Shown piece after piece: positions 45,050 through 59,603 of a stretch of 64,000 bases of DNA. A program made the translations under genes and the position numbers. The stretch is from Anoplopoma fimbria (lineage: Eukaryota; Chordata; Actinopteri; Perciformes; Anoplopomatidae), in the NCBI RefSeq assembly GCF_027596085.1, contig NC_072472.1, forward strand, positions 7,006,745-7,070,744, given 5' to 3'. Under the pieces are notes generated by a model, which was not told the origin of the DNA, made no database searches, and saw only the letters and a list, made by a program, of their open reading frames with translations. The stretch's first letter is position 1. Every line of letters starts with the position of its first letter.

Positions 45050-45480
45050 CTCTGAGTGAGATGCAAAGATCGATGTCAATCTCATGTATGTGTGTGCAGA
45101 ACTTTAGTCTGTACACTGTTAGCTTAGCTTAGCATAAAGACTGAAGGCATGTCTAAACAACTAGCCTAATGCTGTATAACTTTAACTTAAATTCCTACAA
45201 ACACCTCTAAAGCTCACTAATGTACATGCAGAGTTACATGATGCAACGACTTCTTTACACACAACAATTGAACTGTCCTCCCAGAACTTCAGGAAGCTCC
45301 ATGTTGTTACTTTGGCTAGCTTTTCTTTTTTCTTAGTGTTGCTTAAAATAAGATCTGTGTTAATTCGTGAACTTCAGAGGTGTTTATTTAAACTTAAGAC
45401 AGGCTAGCTGTCTCCACCATAATCCATATGTGTGATAAATAAGAGCATTTTCCAAAATGCTGAACTATTCCTTTAAACTT
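45050..45480. repeat. dispersed teleost-type repeat
   Basis: Contains gttagcttagcttagcataa, then acctctaaagctcactaatg, and ends tgctgaactattcctttaaa. This order matches a frequent fish interspersed repeat. It lies directly next to the transposon at 45507. Confidence 0.65.
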
Positions 45481-45506
45481 CAACTGATTACACTGAAAAC
45501 TATTTT

Positions 45507-45921
45507 CTTGGAGAGCTTTCACAAGCCCAAGTCCATTTGGCTATTCCGAATTAATACCGAGTGAAATTTATACTTTTGGTTTGTTTTCTATTTTGACTGG
45601 TTTGGTTTCACACTGCACAAATGGAAGCAGCTTTTATTTACTTGTGTCCATCTCAGCAAAGTCTGTGCAGGCAGCCTGCGTTTTGCACTTCCTGCAACTG
45701 GGTCGGACATTTTTTTCTCACGGCAATCAAACCGCACTAGAGTTCGCTTGGAAACAAACTAAACCCACCTCTTGCAGGCGATCTTGGACCTGTAGTTTTG
45801 GTCTGCAGAGTATGATGACTGTATACACAACTGCTCAAACAATCTGCACCAGACGTTGAACCGCACCAGGTTTAGAACCAATTAAAACAAACTAATTGTT
45901 GGCTTGTGAAAGCGCCCTAAG
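45507..45921. mobile_element. non-autonomous DNA transposon with terminal inverted repeats
   Basis: The left end carries GAGCTTTCACAAGCC and the right end GGCTTGTGAAAGCGCC, reverse complements over about 14 bases, extending to about 20 with mismatches. The inside includes ggtttggtttcacactgcac and aaccgcactagagttcgctt, a pattern I recognise from a widespread teleost element. No transposase is encoded. The superfamily is not determined. Confidence 0.7.
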
Positions 45922-46288
45922 TTTCTCTTACACTGATATTTTGGAGATATGTGGTTCTCATCCGCTGCAATAAACGTCATCTCGCCAATTGTAGCTTTCT
46001 TATTTAAGTAAGTTATTGCACATAACCTGCTAAGAGTGGTAATTTGCATGGGAACTGTATTTGAAAAACATAATACGGATAGTAATAGTTGTAGTATAGT
46101 AGTAAAATATTGAGTATCAAGTGTGTTTTGTGTTTTTAGCTACAGCCTCATGTGTTGCACTTTATGTCTGCTGCTCATGCTGTGTGTTTACCTGTACATG
46201 CACAGTGGCATCGCACTTGTTTTGTGTATATCTAGTGTATTTGTGTGTGAGAGACAGTGTGTTCCTGCTAGTATTGATTTTTTTGTCA

Positions 46289-46312
46289 TACTCTCTCTCT
46301 CTCTCTCTCTCT
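46289..46312. repeat. CT microsatellite
   Basis: A CT run of about 24 bases. Confidence 0.93.
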
Positions 46313-46820
46313 TCTCCAACCACATTGTTCCTAACTGTCTGACTTGCATACACTATGTTGTCTGGGTGTACGGGAGTTATGTTGTCTCTGCGTCTGTCAG
46401 CTTCAGCAGTTGTGGCTTCGCTCTTGTGCGCCTCACGTCTGTCTATCGGAGCTCCGGTTACATCCCCGACCATGGTTCTGCAGAGCTGCTGTTTGCTCCA
46501 TACTATATGAAACTTGTGTGATTCATTGAGAACACACTGTCAAGGTGATGTCTTTCACCGTTTATGTGACTTCTCTTCCCTTTGTCCAAATTACGAGACT
46601 CTAACCCAGCATCCCTTGGGCTTCGGGCTAGTAGACTGGTGTCTAGTAAATGTGGAGTACTTTGGTAGAAGGGTGGAGAAATTAGGGCTTGTACACTTAA
46701 CTGTCTGTCTGTGTTCCTCTCCAGCATTTAAGGGCTGGTCGTCTTTGTCTTTCAATCAAAGATCAGGCTTCCTGTCCGTCATCACACTCCGGTATTCTGT
46801 CTGCTCACATCTACTGTTAG

Positions 46821-47024
46821 TAGGGCTGCACAATTAATCGACTGCCTACATTTAAATGAAAAGGATCGACTGCGACATAGAAGTTTAAAATTTGTGCAAT
46901 GTGAAAGTGAAAGCGCTGCTCTGTTGATTTTATTTGCCGAAAACTTTTAAGTAAAATTAGATTTTACTTCTAGGAGAGTAAAAATAAACGTGAATATCAT
47001 TTTGTCCATAATTGTGCAGCCCTA
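46821..47024. mobile_element. short non-autonomous DNA transposon, hAT-like MITE
   Basis: The element is 204 bp and begins TAGGGCTGCACAATTA. Its other end is the exact reverse complement of these 16 bases. Flanking 8-mers ACTGTTAG and ACTGTAAT match at six of eight positions, consistent with the 8-bp target duplication of hAT elements. It encodes no transposase. The class is inferred from the ends; this type of TIR is common in teleost genomes. Confidence 0.8.
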
Positions 47025-48332
47025 ACTGTAATGGTCAAACCTATGGACTGGTAAAGCCTGTAATTCTTAATGGTTTCGCATTTCCCGTCAAGCCTTTCTC
47101 AGCTGTTTCAATGGCTTTGTCAAGATTAAAGTTCCAGCAGATGGATTGTTTGGGTTATTTTTAGCGACTGCTATAACGGCCCTTATAGCAATTTTTTAAG
47201 TCTTTCATATAATGCGTCTTTTATCTGCTTTAAGCCCTTATGGATCATGTACTGTAATAGAGTTGGTAAGATTTTTAGGAGATGAAAGGTGGACCAAACC
47301 AGCCTGTATCTTTCAGCCTCCCCCACACCCGAGGAGAACAGATGGAGGATCCCAAGGTACAATAGCCTGGCCTCACGTAAGCAACCTTTAGAGGAGACTA
47401 CAGTGGGCCTCTGACTGTGATTAAGCACACTTATTTAACGAGTACACTTGCTTTGTTCACATGTGAAGTCCACCCCCCCCACCCCCCACCAACCACCAAC
47501 CACCATAACCACCAGTGCTCTCCACATCTCCGCCTGTGTACTGCAGATAAGGACTTTAGAGCCGCACTACAATGTCGGCATCAGAATGAAAAGTCTACAT
47601 TTCAAACCTCTCTGTCTCTGGCTGTGGTCTCCGCTGCATTTCCCCTGTCACTGCTAATCCCATGGGCCTCTCCCAATCCATCAGCACAGAGCCCCCGAGC
47701 TCAGGAGCGCTTCCACTCCAGTTTAGCCTGACAGGGCAACATGCAAATCCCTTCACACAGGGGAGATTAGAGGGCGTGGAGTGAGTGACAAGGGCAGAGG
47801 TAAATGGGAGGAATTTTTGGGGAAAAAGGGCCGCAGTGCTCGCTCACGTGTTGCAGTCGCGAAAAATGGCTGGACGGTGGAAGCTCAGTCTGCATGCAAC
47901 ACAGTCTCAGAAAACTTTTGGGAGGCTGCATGTTCATCCACCTCAAAAGGATTACATGATCACTTCATTAGCTTTGGGAAATAATTATTTGGTGGTTTTG
48001 GTTTCGGTGAGCGGCGGTCAAAGTATGTCAGGGTTCATGATTTGTATCCATGCCAACGCGTAGTATGAACAGGAAGAGAGAACTAGATCGGTCCAGTGGT
48101 ATTTAACACGTCTAATAACTCGCAGTCATAGACACACCGCCGGTGTTTCAGTTTAACGAGCGACTGTGTTAATTACCGCGTAATTTTGGCAGCTGTTAAA
48201 AAAAAGGAACAGAACATGTCAGTGTTCTCGTAAAAGCCGTCCATCAATTTTAAATACGCACACATTTGTCTTAATCTACTCCAACCATTAAGCAAATTGT
48301 TGAACTTGACTCTGCTCTTGAAATATCGAATC

Positions 48333-48520
48333 TGACAACTAAACATGCCCCAACCAGACAGTTTGAAGCTGTTAACTGTTTTAGATCAATGTTTAATGCT
48401 TGCTAACTTGTCTTGATGGATGGGGAATGACAACTAAACATGCCCCAACCAGACAGTTTGAAGCTGTTAACTGTTTTAGATCAATGTTTAATGCTTGCTA
48501 ACTTGTCTTGATGGATGGGG
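48333..48520 (+). repeat. exact tandem duplication, 95-bp unit, two copies
   Basis: Copy 1 starts at 48333 and copy 2 at 48428. Both start tgacaactaaacatgcccca and end gatggatgggg; the compared 93 bases are identical by eye. The unit is not low-complexity. Identity suggests a very recent duplication, or an assembly artefact. Confidence 0.95.
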
Positions 48521-51500
48521 CAAAACGGCAATTCCTTTGCTATGACGCCAACTTTAAAAGGGCTTATAAGGCATCATGCAACAACCTTGCAAATATTTTT
48601 GTATTCTTATCCAAATCTTCAGTGTTTTTTACTTTTTAATTGCACAATTTGACAGCATGTGTGAGTTTTGTGAGGTTTGATCATAATCAACACACCTGTT
48701 TCGCACCATTTGTTGGCAAGTCTCATTTACATACTAACCAACCAAGAGTAAAGAGATTCATAAATTCTCTTAAATCACTTGTACGCACTTAACGCACTTA
48801 AAAGACACATTTCTTAGTACGAGGGGTTCTTGCATGAGGTCTATTTACTTGTCTTGCAGATGTTACAGCTACAACTCCAAACAAGCTAGGAAAGGGCTTT
48901 TTGAGTTTTAACTGGGAGATAATCCTTCTGCAAAACCAGATTAACCAGTGTCTTGTAATTTGAGGATAACTGCTTTATTTAAAAAAAAGTGAAATAAATA
49001 CCGCTATTGCATTATATTAGCCATCAGCTAACAAAGCTGTAGGGGTAGAAAACACTAACCACTAGGCAGAAGAAGCCTATAGAGCCTGATTATCTCCTAA
49101 ACATCATTTTTTACTCATTTCATGACACAGCTCCAACAGGAAATGCAAAGGTTGAAACAGCACATAACATCTCCCCCTCCCACTCCTCTACTCTCTCTTA
49201 ATAAGGGTTAATAGTTCCTTCTGCTCCCTCAAGGCAGCCCGTAATAATTAATTCTGTGATTAATATCCTAGTCTCTAATAGTAATGTCTCCGTGGTAACA
49301 GGAGAAGAGGGGAGCTTAAATGAAAATGGTGACACAATAGTCTTTTTAATTGACTACAAATCCCAGATGAATAGAACTCAAGTTATTCCGGATGCAGGAT
49401 GTCGCATCATCACCGTGTAACAAGTCAGAAAACATCAATATGAGTATGAAGGCAGCTGTCTGTCACTCCATGCAGGTGTGACTGGTCATACCAGGTGTTT
49501 CCAGTCACTTCTGTCTCGTTGCTTCCGATGAATCATCTTTGTCTCTTCTGCTGAGTCATCGTTGCCACATCTCTGGCAAGCTAATGAGGATGCTGCGATT
49601 GGTGTGATTAGCCCTGATTAGCTCGGAGTGTGTGCATACTGATGGAAAAATTCCATGATGGCCACAGATGAAGTGCATAACTTTTAATTTGACTTGTGAA
49701 TTTAGGCCAACAAAAGCTGCGTTTCCAAAAGGAGAAATGACTTTCAAGTTGTCTATCTGGCAGATTCCCATTATTCTAATGATTCAATGCCAATTAGCTT
49801 TGTTATCCAAATGACACGCAGCAGTTCTCCTGCATCGCTTATTGCTCACGTCAGCAGTGCTTGTCCTTCTTCACACTTGGTTGATTCGTTGCACTATTCC
49901 TGCAAATTATCACCATTGCTAGACGCTGTGATTACATCGATGTGTACAGTGGAGGTCTATAGCTTCAAAGTCAAGAGCCAATTTACGGTCTCCCCCTTTA
50001 ATATCGCGGTAGCTTTTGCTAATTAAGTAGCTTTCATCAAAAACAAACGGTTGCCATTTCAATTATTATTTATGTAACCTTTGTTTCCTTGTGACCCCCT
50101 TAATACATTGACTGCATCTTTATGAGGTTTTGCAAGCTAAATTGTGCTTTGTTTAAACCATGTGAGAGGCCTTAAGAGGTCAAACAAAAAGAAAGATTGG
50201 TCAAAAGTCTGAAAAATACATTTAATGTTCAGTAGCAGAATTAATTTGTCCTTATTCCCTACACTCGCATTCATCTTGCTACCCTTTATTTTTTTTATCT
50301 CTAAACACATTGTGAAGGTCCCCACACCAGATCTGTGTCCACTTTGAACTAATGAGAAACTTTCTCCTTCAATGAAATCATATTTAGGCAGGTAATTATT
50401 TTCGGCTGTAAATCTGCACATCCGTAATCTTTCTCTGATTACTTTGTAGGAAATTAGTGAACCGGACAAATTAAAAGTGCATGTTTTTTTTTTTATGAAA
50501 GCAAAGCAACTGATCCACTTCGGATAAAACAGAAGAAAACCTTTCTTCAGGGTTGGCAGGCATCACCTGGAGTTAATGGAGAGATGCTATCTCAGTTTTT
50601 CATTGTCATGTGTGTACAACAATTACAGAGAAGCAGTCGCTGGCAATGGAACATCTTAGATCTCAGGTTCCCTCCAACAATCCTCAATAAATATGCATAA
50701 AAAGAAAATCCTGCAACTAAAAAGGGAATGATGCACCATGGGGCAATGGGTTCTGCAGAACATCCAGGCTGAAGGTCATCTTTGGTGGTATATCACTGGC
50801 CTTCTCAGCAGCCATTGATGCCATTTGAGCTGGCAGATAGACATCAGCACAACGTATCCTCATACAATGATTCGTATGATATCTTACGAAATGTTGTTTG
50901 TCGTTTTTTGTGCATTCTTCTACGAATGTCCAGCAGCACGAACTATCAGTAGGTAACAAAACTACGTGGTTACGTTTTTCCCAAAAATGTGGTTTGAGTT
51001 AGAATAAGTGTCCTTGCAGAGAGAAAGCTATTCAGTCTGTTTCTGACAAGAACTGAAGCCATCATCTATGCCAAAACCAGACTTCATTGAAAGAATCAGT
51101 CAATTTACCTCACAGAATACGGGTGTTTCTGGTCTGTTGGTTTGTTTGTGTTATTGTGTGACTTTGGATAATTATAATTCAACAAAGTCAAACAATGACA
51201 CAAACTCAAAACCAAAAATCAGCAGGAAGAGTTGAGTTTTGCTGTCTTTAGCTAAGCAGCGATGAAAATAAATGCAGTAAGAAATGAAAATAAGAAGACT
51301 TTGTGAATAATATGTGAAAGTCAAGCATTAGTATTCAAAAGAGCAGCAGGGTTACATGACTGTGGTTGTACTAGTGTTATTCATAAGGTGGAAATAACCA
51401 TGTTTGCTACTACACTACAGGTTATTCCTTTGATTTGTACCTTTCACTCACGGCCATGGCTTTATTTATTTGTTCTGGTTGTTATTTCAGAATAACAGTG

Positions 51501-51944
51501 ATGCACAGATTGTAAACATTATACCAAGGCTGCAGCTGAGGTGTGGAGAGAGGCTGTGGACAGAAAATTGAAGTACAGAAACAGAGAGCGGGATCTGGAG
51601 TGACAGCCTGTCTTTTATGAATGAGTCACATGGTGTGGTCTCGCCGCAGGTGACACCCTGGGAGCGGACTAGCACCTTCTCATTTATTTAGGCTCTGCTC
51701 AAGGTCAGAGCTCTCCCTGTCTTTCACTTCATCACCTCCTCCACTTCATGGGGCTGTGTTTTCTTCTCTGCCCCAAATTGCTTTCTCTCTGTCCCAGAAA
51801 CTTTCCTTAAACCCCCTGGAAAACCTAACACACACACACACACTCTGCACATAATCATCTCTCACAGCTGCTTATTATTTCACATCAAAGGAAATAAGGG
51901 AAATGTGGAATGTGTCTTCTAAAAAGGCTCCCTTCTTCACAGGA

Positions 51945-52070
51945 AGTTAGGTTTAGGTAACAAAACTACTTGGTTAGGGTAAGGAAAAGATTGTGGTTGA
52001 CATTTACTTGACTCACAAGCAACTCACGTGTCTAACGATACTAACGAGTCACATGACTATTAACTGACAT
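51945..52070. repeat. dispersed teleost-type repeat fragment
   Basis: Contains taggtaacaaaactacttgg and ttagggtaaggaaaagattg, the same family as the copy at 36.88 kb. Another degraded copy is at about 53030-53230, and a trace is at 50950-50985. Confidence 0.6.
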
Positions 52071-53761
52071 GACAAAACACTTGAATGAGGTATTTGATCA
52101 TTGGAGTGAGAACGGATTGATTCGAGGCATACAATGTGTGAAATATTTAAACCCAAGCCAAAATGTGTATGGCTACACAGTTACATCAAATAGAATGATG
52201 TCTTGTTCATCATTTCTGATGTTTGATCTATTTGGAAACTGTGAGACTGTGGGATTGGACGACACATTGCCACACAACGTGAGTTTTAAGTTAGGAAAGG
52301 CCCTAGTTTTATGAAGTTACTTAATAGATTCAATTGATAAACTTCGAGTTTAGCCGATTAATTACATAAAATGTTGCAGGCAAGTGCAGAAATGCCACCA
52401 ACATGTAGACCATGCAAGCCTCTTTAGATCTCTCGAATACAAATTAATTTAACTTAAGCAAGTTAACAAGTAGAGGGAAAGTGCTGACTAATCGCTGTAT
52501 AATTGCTAAAATGATTCTTTCTTTTTTTCTACATTTAGTATTCTTTATACCCTGAGGCTTCCTGGACTGCTGCTATGATTCCCATTCCCCCCACACTGGA
52601 GCCAATTTCTGTTTTGTTTCCACTTTATTTCTTCTAATACTTCCCCCATCTGGTTTTTCTTGTTTCCTCCACTCCTGGGAAAACTGAACTCATACATCGT
52701 TACAGTCAGTTTGTCCCCAATGTTTTTCACTACATACAACTGCAGTGAAACTTTTCTATTTTCTTATTTTCTTTTTTGTAGTGCTTTTGCATTGCACAAA
52801 ACATCTTGAATGACCACATTTAGATATAGGCACATGAATTACTAGAAATGCAATTGATTCTTAAACCTCAGAGCTGAGAACATAATGCTGACTTTAAACA
52901 TCAGAGACAGGATCAGAAATACTTAGGGGGAGAAATTAGGTTTAAAAGTCAAATTCACTTACACAATTCTGCTTAAAGGAACATCAATAAAACAGCTTAC
53001 AATAGCCAACTTACCGCCGACAAACTGCCAGCAAGAAAGTACGTGGTTGGGGTTACAATAAGTACGTTTTTTAAGTAAAATAACTATACTTCTTATTTAA
53101 CTTGTGTAAGAAAAGTACAAAAAGTAATAAATACGATTGATGTTGACTTTGGTTTCACATGGAACAGGCAGACTTTCTCACTTTTTATACCATGCCACTT
53201 GCTCTTGGTTTACATTGTGGTTAGTCAAAAGCATCTCATACAATTGTAAAGGATGCCTTGGTGCGTCAGTACACCAAGTACCACTGACAATGTGCCGGTA
53301 TTTAACAAGTTGGGAGTGAGACCAGGTTGTTTTAGGGTGTGAATATGTTAAACATTTAAACAGGATTTCATATTTTTCACACACTAAAATTTAACAAAAG
53401 AAAAATAACACTTTAAGTAAATAACACTTACTTAAAATCCTTTTAAGTAAATGGACGTCTAGGACAGAAAACCTGACATGACATATTTTACCCTGAATTT
53501 TTTGTTGTAATGAAGTGGAAATTTATTTTGGTAAGTAAGTAATTACACAAAAACTTTATGTTAACATATATTGATATTGTAAATGAAAAGGTAAAGTAAA
53601 GAACAATGCAACATACAACAAACATTCTTAAGAAAGAGACTGAAGCTAGAAATGATTGCGTCTACCTTTTTTTTTTCTAACAATGCAGTTGACCCTGAAC
53701 TTTAAAAATACATTCTTTAAATGATCATTCGAGGTGGATGAAAATGAATAGTTTACAGGTT

Positions 53762-53920
53762 AGGTTAATTTGCGACTCTAAATTGCCTATAGATGAGAAT
53801 GGTTGTGTTTATCTCTTATGTGTCAGCCCTGTGATTGACAGGCGACCTGTCTCGCCCAATGTCAGCTTGTGACCCTCAAGGATGAACGGGTGTAGCTAAT
53901 GGACGGATAAAAGCCTAATG
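53762..53920. repeat. dispersed repeat, degraded copy
   Basis: Contains gcgactctaaattgcctata, tgtcagccctgtgattgaca and cgcccaatgtcagcttgtga in the order of the same abundant teleost element as at 42.42 kb. Confidence 0.65.
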
Positions 53921-54528
53921 ATTGAGCCTTTGTCATCATGAAATATATGATGTGGTATCCATTTTGTTTTGCCGTCATTAATTCAAGGTGAATAGAGAAA
54001 ACACTGGCGTGGCCGGAAAATTACCCAAACTCCCCCGTCCCCTCTGTTTACTGCAGGCCCATCAAGACACAGCGGTGTGTCACTGTGGATCAAAGTCAGA
54101 GGTATCAGCCAGCGAACACGCAGCACAGAGGGATGGAGGGAACGCAAACAGACACTCCTCCATTATTACACGCCCACAATCCTCTGCTGCTGGTATGGAG
54201 AAGGAAAAAAAGAAAGAAATGGAAAGATGGAGAGGGTTTGATGGATAGAATGAAGGGATTTTTTGGCAGGTAGAGAAAGGAAATAAAGCAGCAGAGAGAA
54301 GGGAGATGATGGAGCTCATCCACGCATCTTATCACGCACACCCTGCCTCCACCCTTTTACTCATTATTTTACAGCTCTAATTATCTGTGTTCAAAAGCCA
54401 CTGAAATACTCAATCGTCTCAAGGAGAAGGAAAATGGAGTGTGGGGAGAGAAAAAAGAGAGGGAAGTCATTTGTATTCAAATCCAGAGTTAATACGTCAA
54501 GTAAGTCTATTTCATGGGCAAAGCTTCC

Positions 54529-54536
54529 TGTGTGTG

Positions 54537-54568
<32 letters not shown>

Positions 54569-54612
54569 CGTGCGTGTGTGTGTGCGTGTGTGTGCGTGTG
54601 TGTGTGTGTGTG
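54529..54612. repeat. GT microsatellite with GC interruptions
   Basis: About 84 bases of GT with several cgtg interruptions. Confidence 0.96.
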
Positions 54613-55018
54613 GAGGAGACATGCTCTACTGCAGCACTTTCTCTATTGGAAGTCGCCTTAGCCGCTACAGGCACTTTCATCTCCACAGACCGACAAAACA
54701 GAGGTTTCCGCAGCAAATCTGGGGTTAGAGTGACCGTTCAGCGTGAGACTGTATGAGCAGAGCCCTACTAGCAGTGCTGGTAATCAAGGTTCTTTGGGCT
54801 GTGTCATATTATTATTATTCTGTATGTGGATTCAATTGAGGAAAAAAAGGATGCCACCGCCATTTTTGTAAACGGTGCACATGCATGGAGATTACAGGAT
54901 GTAGAGAACTCCTGTGTCTTAATGGAACCTGGCCAGATTGCAATAAGACACAGAGGAAATACCAGCCAAGAAAACACTGACTGTTGCAGATGCCTCTCTC
55001 CGCCCCTTCTCAAATGCC

Positions 55019-55054
55019 CATCTCTCTCTCTCTCTCTCTCCCTCTCTCTCTCTC
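55019..55054. repeat. CT microsatellite
   Basis: An interrupted CT run of about 36 bases. Confidence 0.95.
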
Positions 55055-55337
55055 CTTCTGACAGCGAGGCCTGAGGGTTTTGTATCCTCCGCTGTTTGAT
55101 TTGCACCGAGGGGAGATCTTGTTTGTTCTCCTCAATGCAGCATTTATGGTTTAAGATTCTCCTCACGACCTTCTGCTGCTCCTGAGCAGCGGGCTATCTG
55201 TCTCCCCCGAGCGAACGAACAAGAAAAGAACAGTGGCGCCGCCGCCACGCCGGCCGGGGGACCTGCAGCTCTTTTTATCCCCCCTAATAAACAAAAAGAC
55301 GGGTGTGTGGGGGAAGAAGGGACAAGAGTAGCCAATC

Positions 55338-55384
55338 TTTTTTTTTTATATATTTTTTTTTTATATATATATATATATATATAT
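55338..55384. repeat. T run and TA microsatellite
   Basis: Two T runs followed by about 22 bases of TA, about 440 bases upstream of exon 12. Confidence 0.95.
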
Positions 55385-55609
55385 CAAAGCTGGTCAACAC
55401 AAGCATGGGTTTTTTTTTATGAGGCAATCTGCACTAATGAGGGGTAAATACAGCTGTGGAGCGTTTGAGTGTTGTCAGAGCTCCACCGTGTGGTGGCTCA
55501 CCAGCACTTTTGGCGTCCACAGCGGTGGCTTGGTTCTCCATCCTTCAGTCATAATTCATCCTTCAATGTTTATTACTCTTTCACTGTATATTCCAACACT
55601 GACTGGTTG

Positions 55610-56127
<518 letters not shown>

Positions 56128-56279
56128 TAAGGGAGCTTAGCAGGTATCCATGGAAACCCTTTGTCCTAAAAATGATGCAGTCGGAAATTAATTTCATCAA
56201 ATAAGTGTAGGAGGAAATGTAATAGATGACAACGATGACGTTCAGTGGCAAAGTTTTTCCAAGCGAAGGAAGTGATACA

Positions 56280-56420
56280 ATTTTTGACTGGATGTAAGAA
56301 GATAAGATTAGATAAAACTTTATTAAACCCTGAGAGGAAATTCACAGAGACATACTTAGAGATAAAAGAACAGATAAAGCACTGTTGTAATGAAATAACT
56401 CTAAAAATAAAAAAAATAAT
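56280..56420. repeat. dispersed repeat remnant
   Basis: Contains agataaaactttattaaacc and gagaggaaattcac, resembling a common fish retroelement end. Confidence 0.55.
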
Positions 56421-56699
56421 TAGAGAGGTAGCATTAAAGTTAGCTTTATACAATATATACATCACAATACCTAGACAATATAAGTGAATTGTTAAAAAAT
56501 CGCACAAATATGTTCACTAGTGCACTATATAGGTATGAATAACAACTATATACATAGTAAACATAATAAAGCACATCATGTAATATATGTAATAAATGTA
56601 CAGTATGTATAATATACACATCCTATAAAGCAATAGGAACCTAACCGAATTAATTTATATATAAATAAATATTTTATAAAGTCCTAGTTAAAATGTGCA

Positions 56700-57080
56700 A
56701 CTTTGAAGGGTAACTTTAGCATTTTTCAACCTGGACCCTATTTACCGTGTATTTATGTCTGAGTGACTAATGAGGATGAATTGGTCCAGTACTGAGGGAG
56801 AACGCTGCAGACAGCCGCGGCTTATCCATGCAGTGTAATCGCTGGGGATAATTCTACACTGTATTTCTTTACCTTTCACTTGATCCGGTCTGTTTGTTAT
56901 CGTGTTTCACGCTCGGAGAAGTCTCGTTGTGAAATCTGGCATCAGCTCCACATTGTCGATATCAGCTAAATATTCAGCCATGACATTGAAAATCTTTTTA
57001 AAAAAAAAACAAATCTATGCTTCCAGTACTCCAACACAACAAACTGTGAGAACACCGTCACTCTTCTCAACAACTCTCAC
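56700..57080. repeat. dispersed teleost-type repeat
   Basis: Contains tttttcaacctggaccctat, gtctgagtgactaatgagga and aattggtccagtactgaggg in the order of a common fish repeat. It fills much of intron 12. Confidence 0.65.
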
Positions 57081-57724
57081 TCACGTTTCATCAGGCAACA
57101 AGTCACATTAGACGATAACAAGCAGAAAAGCAAAATGTAAAGAATAAATGTTTTATTTCTCTGTAGGGTTCTTTTCCATAATGATGTCAGACTCTTATTA
57201 TAACTATCAGAGCTGGTCAGTGGAGAAAACAAGCATTTTAGAGGACATAGATTGATGGTGTGTTCTCCCTGAATTCTGGATACATTTTTAAAGCTGTTTT
57301 CCCCATTAGACACAAAAACATGGGAAAAAAATACTAAAACTTCGATCTACACCTCTGGAGCAGCTTTAGGCTTTTACATCGGAGAGAGTTTAAATCCAGA
57401 GTCCTGCATGTGGTCAGGTTTTAAGGAACAAAATCACCTTAGATGAAGTTAGGAAAAGATGGAACACGAGTCATTCAAGTCATTGTTGACGTTCAATATA
57501 TCACCATTGTTCCAAGGTGAACATCTCGAAAACAAATCACTCAAAAACCTCAACAAATCTAACCCAAACTGTATCTGCTTGGCTAAATCCAAATGACAGT
57601 TAAAATACACAACATGTAGATTTTTCTTCTAGCCATGGTAAGTTATAAAAGTAGTTAATAGGAAGACGAGTGCATATATTTCACCTTGGGATGTATTTAG
57701 TAAGAATGTGTTCAAAGGCTTTAA

Positions 57725-58155
<431 letters not shown>

Positions 58156-59533
58156 GCCGCCTTTTGTATCTTTATGTGTGTTTACTTACTTTGCTTAGTG
58201 TGGGTAGATGGGTGGGGCCTTTTCATGTGTTTATTTTAGGGCAGTAGTAGTGGCTTTTTGTCATTTGTGTTTTGAGGCATGCATGTGGGAGTCATTGTGA
58301 TCATGCAGGGGTGGTTATTTCATTATTTTTTTCTTCACAGCTCTCCACACCAGGTAAATCTTTGTGCTTGTGCTTGCTTGTTTGGGCAGAGTTGTTGGAA
58401 TGGCATGCTTGAGGCTGTAGTAAACACCTTAAAATGTCTTTTTTTTTCTAAAATAACATTTCAGATAATCTGCATTTTTATTAACAGATGTAATGACTTA
58501 AGAGTATTTTGCTAATGCTACTTCAGCTCTCCTTCACGGTTGGCTGGTTCTTTCTTTTCTAACTAAGTGACTGAAAATCGTGTTTTGGGAGCCATGTGAA
58601 TGCTCAGCACTGGGTAACTCTGCCAGACTCTGTCACTGCCTCCCGCACATAGTGGAATTTACAGACCTGCCAGAGAATACAGTGTCATTACTGTGGGGAG
58701 TTGCACTTTCAATCCGCACACCCATTGATCAAAGCGGCCCGTCGGCAAGGTCTCACTGAAGGGAATGGATAAATATACGAAAGGCAAAAAAACATCACAG
58801 GTGTTTGTGTATGTGTGTGTTCACGTCTGCAAACCAGTGGATAACAGCTCCATGATTGCTTACACTTTCATTTATTCCTGTGAAGGTACGATAACATGTT
58901 AGAAAACACCAGTCACAGCACTTTGTATTAAGGCTCTGAGCAACTCTGCTGTGTAAAGACATAACAAGGGAGCATTGCTATCATTGATCATGTTTAATTA
59001 GAGAGTGCATCGGAAACAAGTGCCAGACCTTACCTGTTTTTATTCTGTGTGGATAGGTACCAAAAAAAGTAATTTGTTTCAAAGCAGCCATATCTTCACA
59101 GCCAGTAAATCAAACCCTGTCAGGTGTTTTTCTGTAAATTCCTCTGCACATAAGGCCTGAAGTGCAGAGCAGCTACTGGTTTGTTTCGCAGCCAGGCTGG
59201 TGCAAGTTTTCAAACCACTGCTTTGACCGGTGATAGTCCCTGACAGATCACGGTAGTCCACTTCCTTTAGGCCTCCATCTTGTATTTTGGGGGATTATCC
59301 TCTTCTGCCAGTCACTTGTCCGGATTCCAGCGAGGAAACACACCAGCAACATCATAAGCAGGCAACATTGTTGCCCAATGCTGTTATTTCACATTGCTCC
59401 GCTATCAACATCATCAGCTAAAACTATAATATCAGCTGTGTCGCTTTGTGATTCTGCTCCATTTACATTTTTGACTGTTTTTATTTTTCATAATGATGCA
59501 AATAAATTAAAAGGATCAAAACGCACATTGAGG

Positions 59534-59539
<6 letters not shown>

Positions 59540-59568
<29 letters not shown>

Positions 59569-59603
59569 TTCTCTCTGTCTCTCTCTCTCTTTCTCTCTCT
59601 CCA
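59540..59603. repeat. CT microsatellite, interrupted
   Basis: About 64 bases of CT with a few T-rich or G interruptions, in intron 13. Confidence 0.95.
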
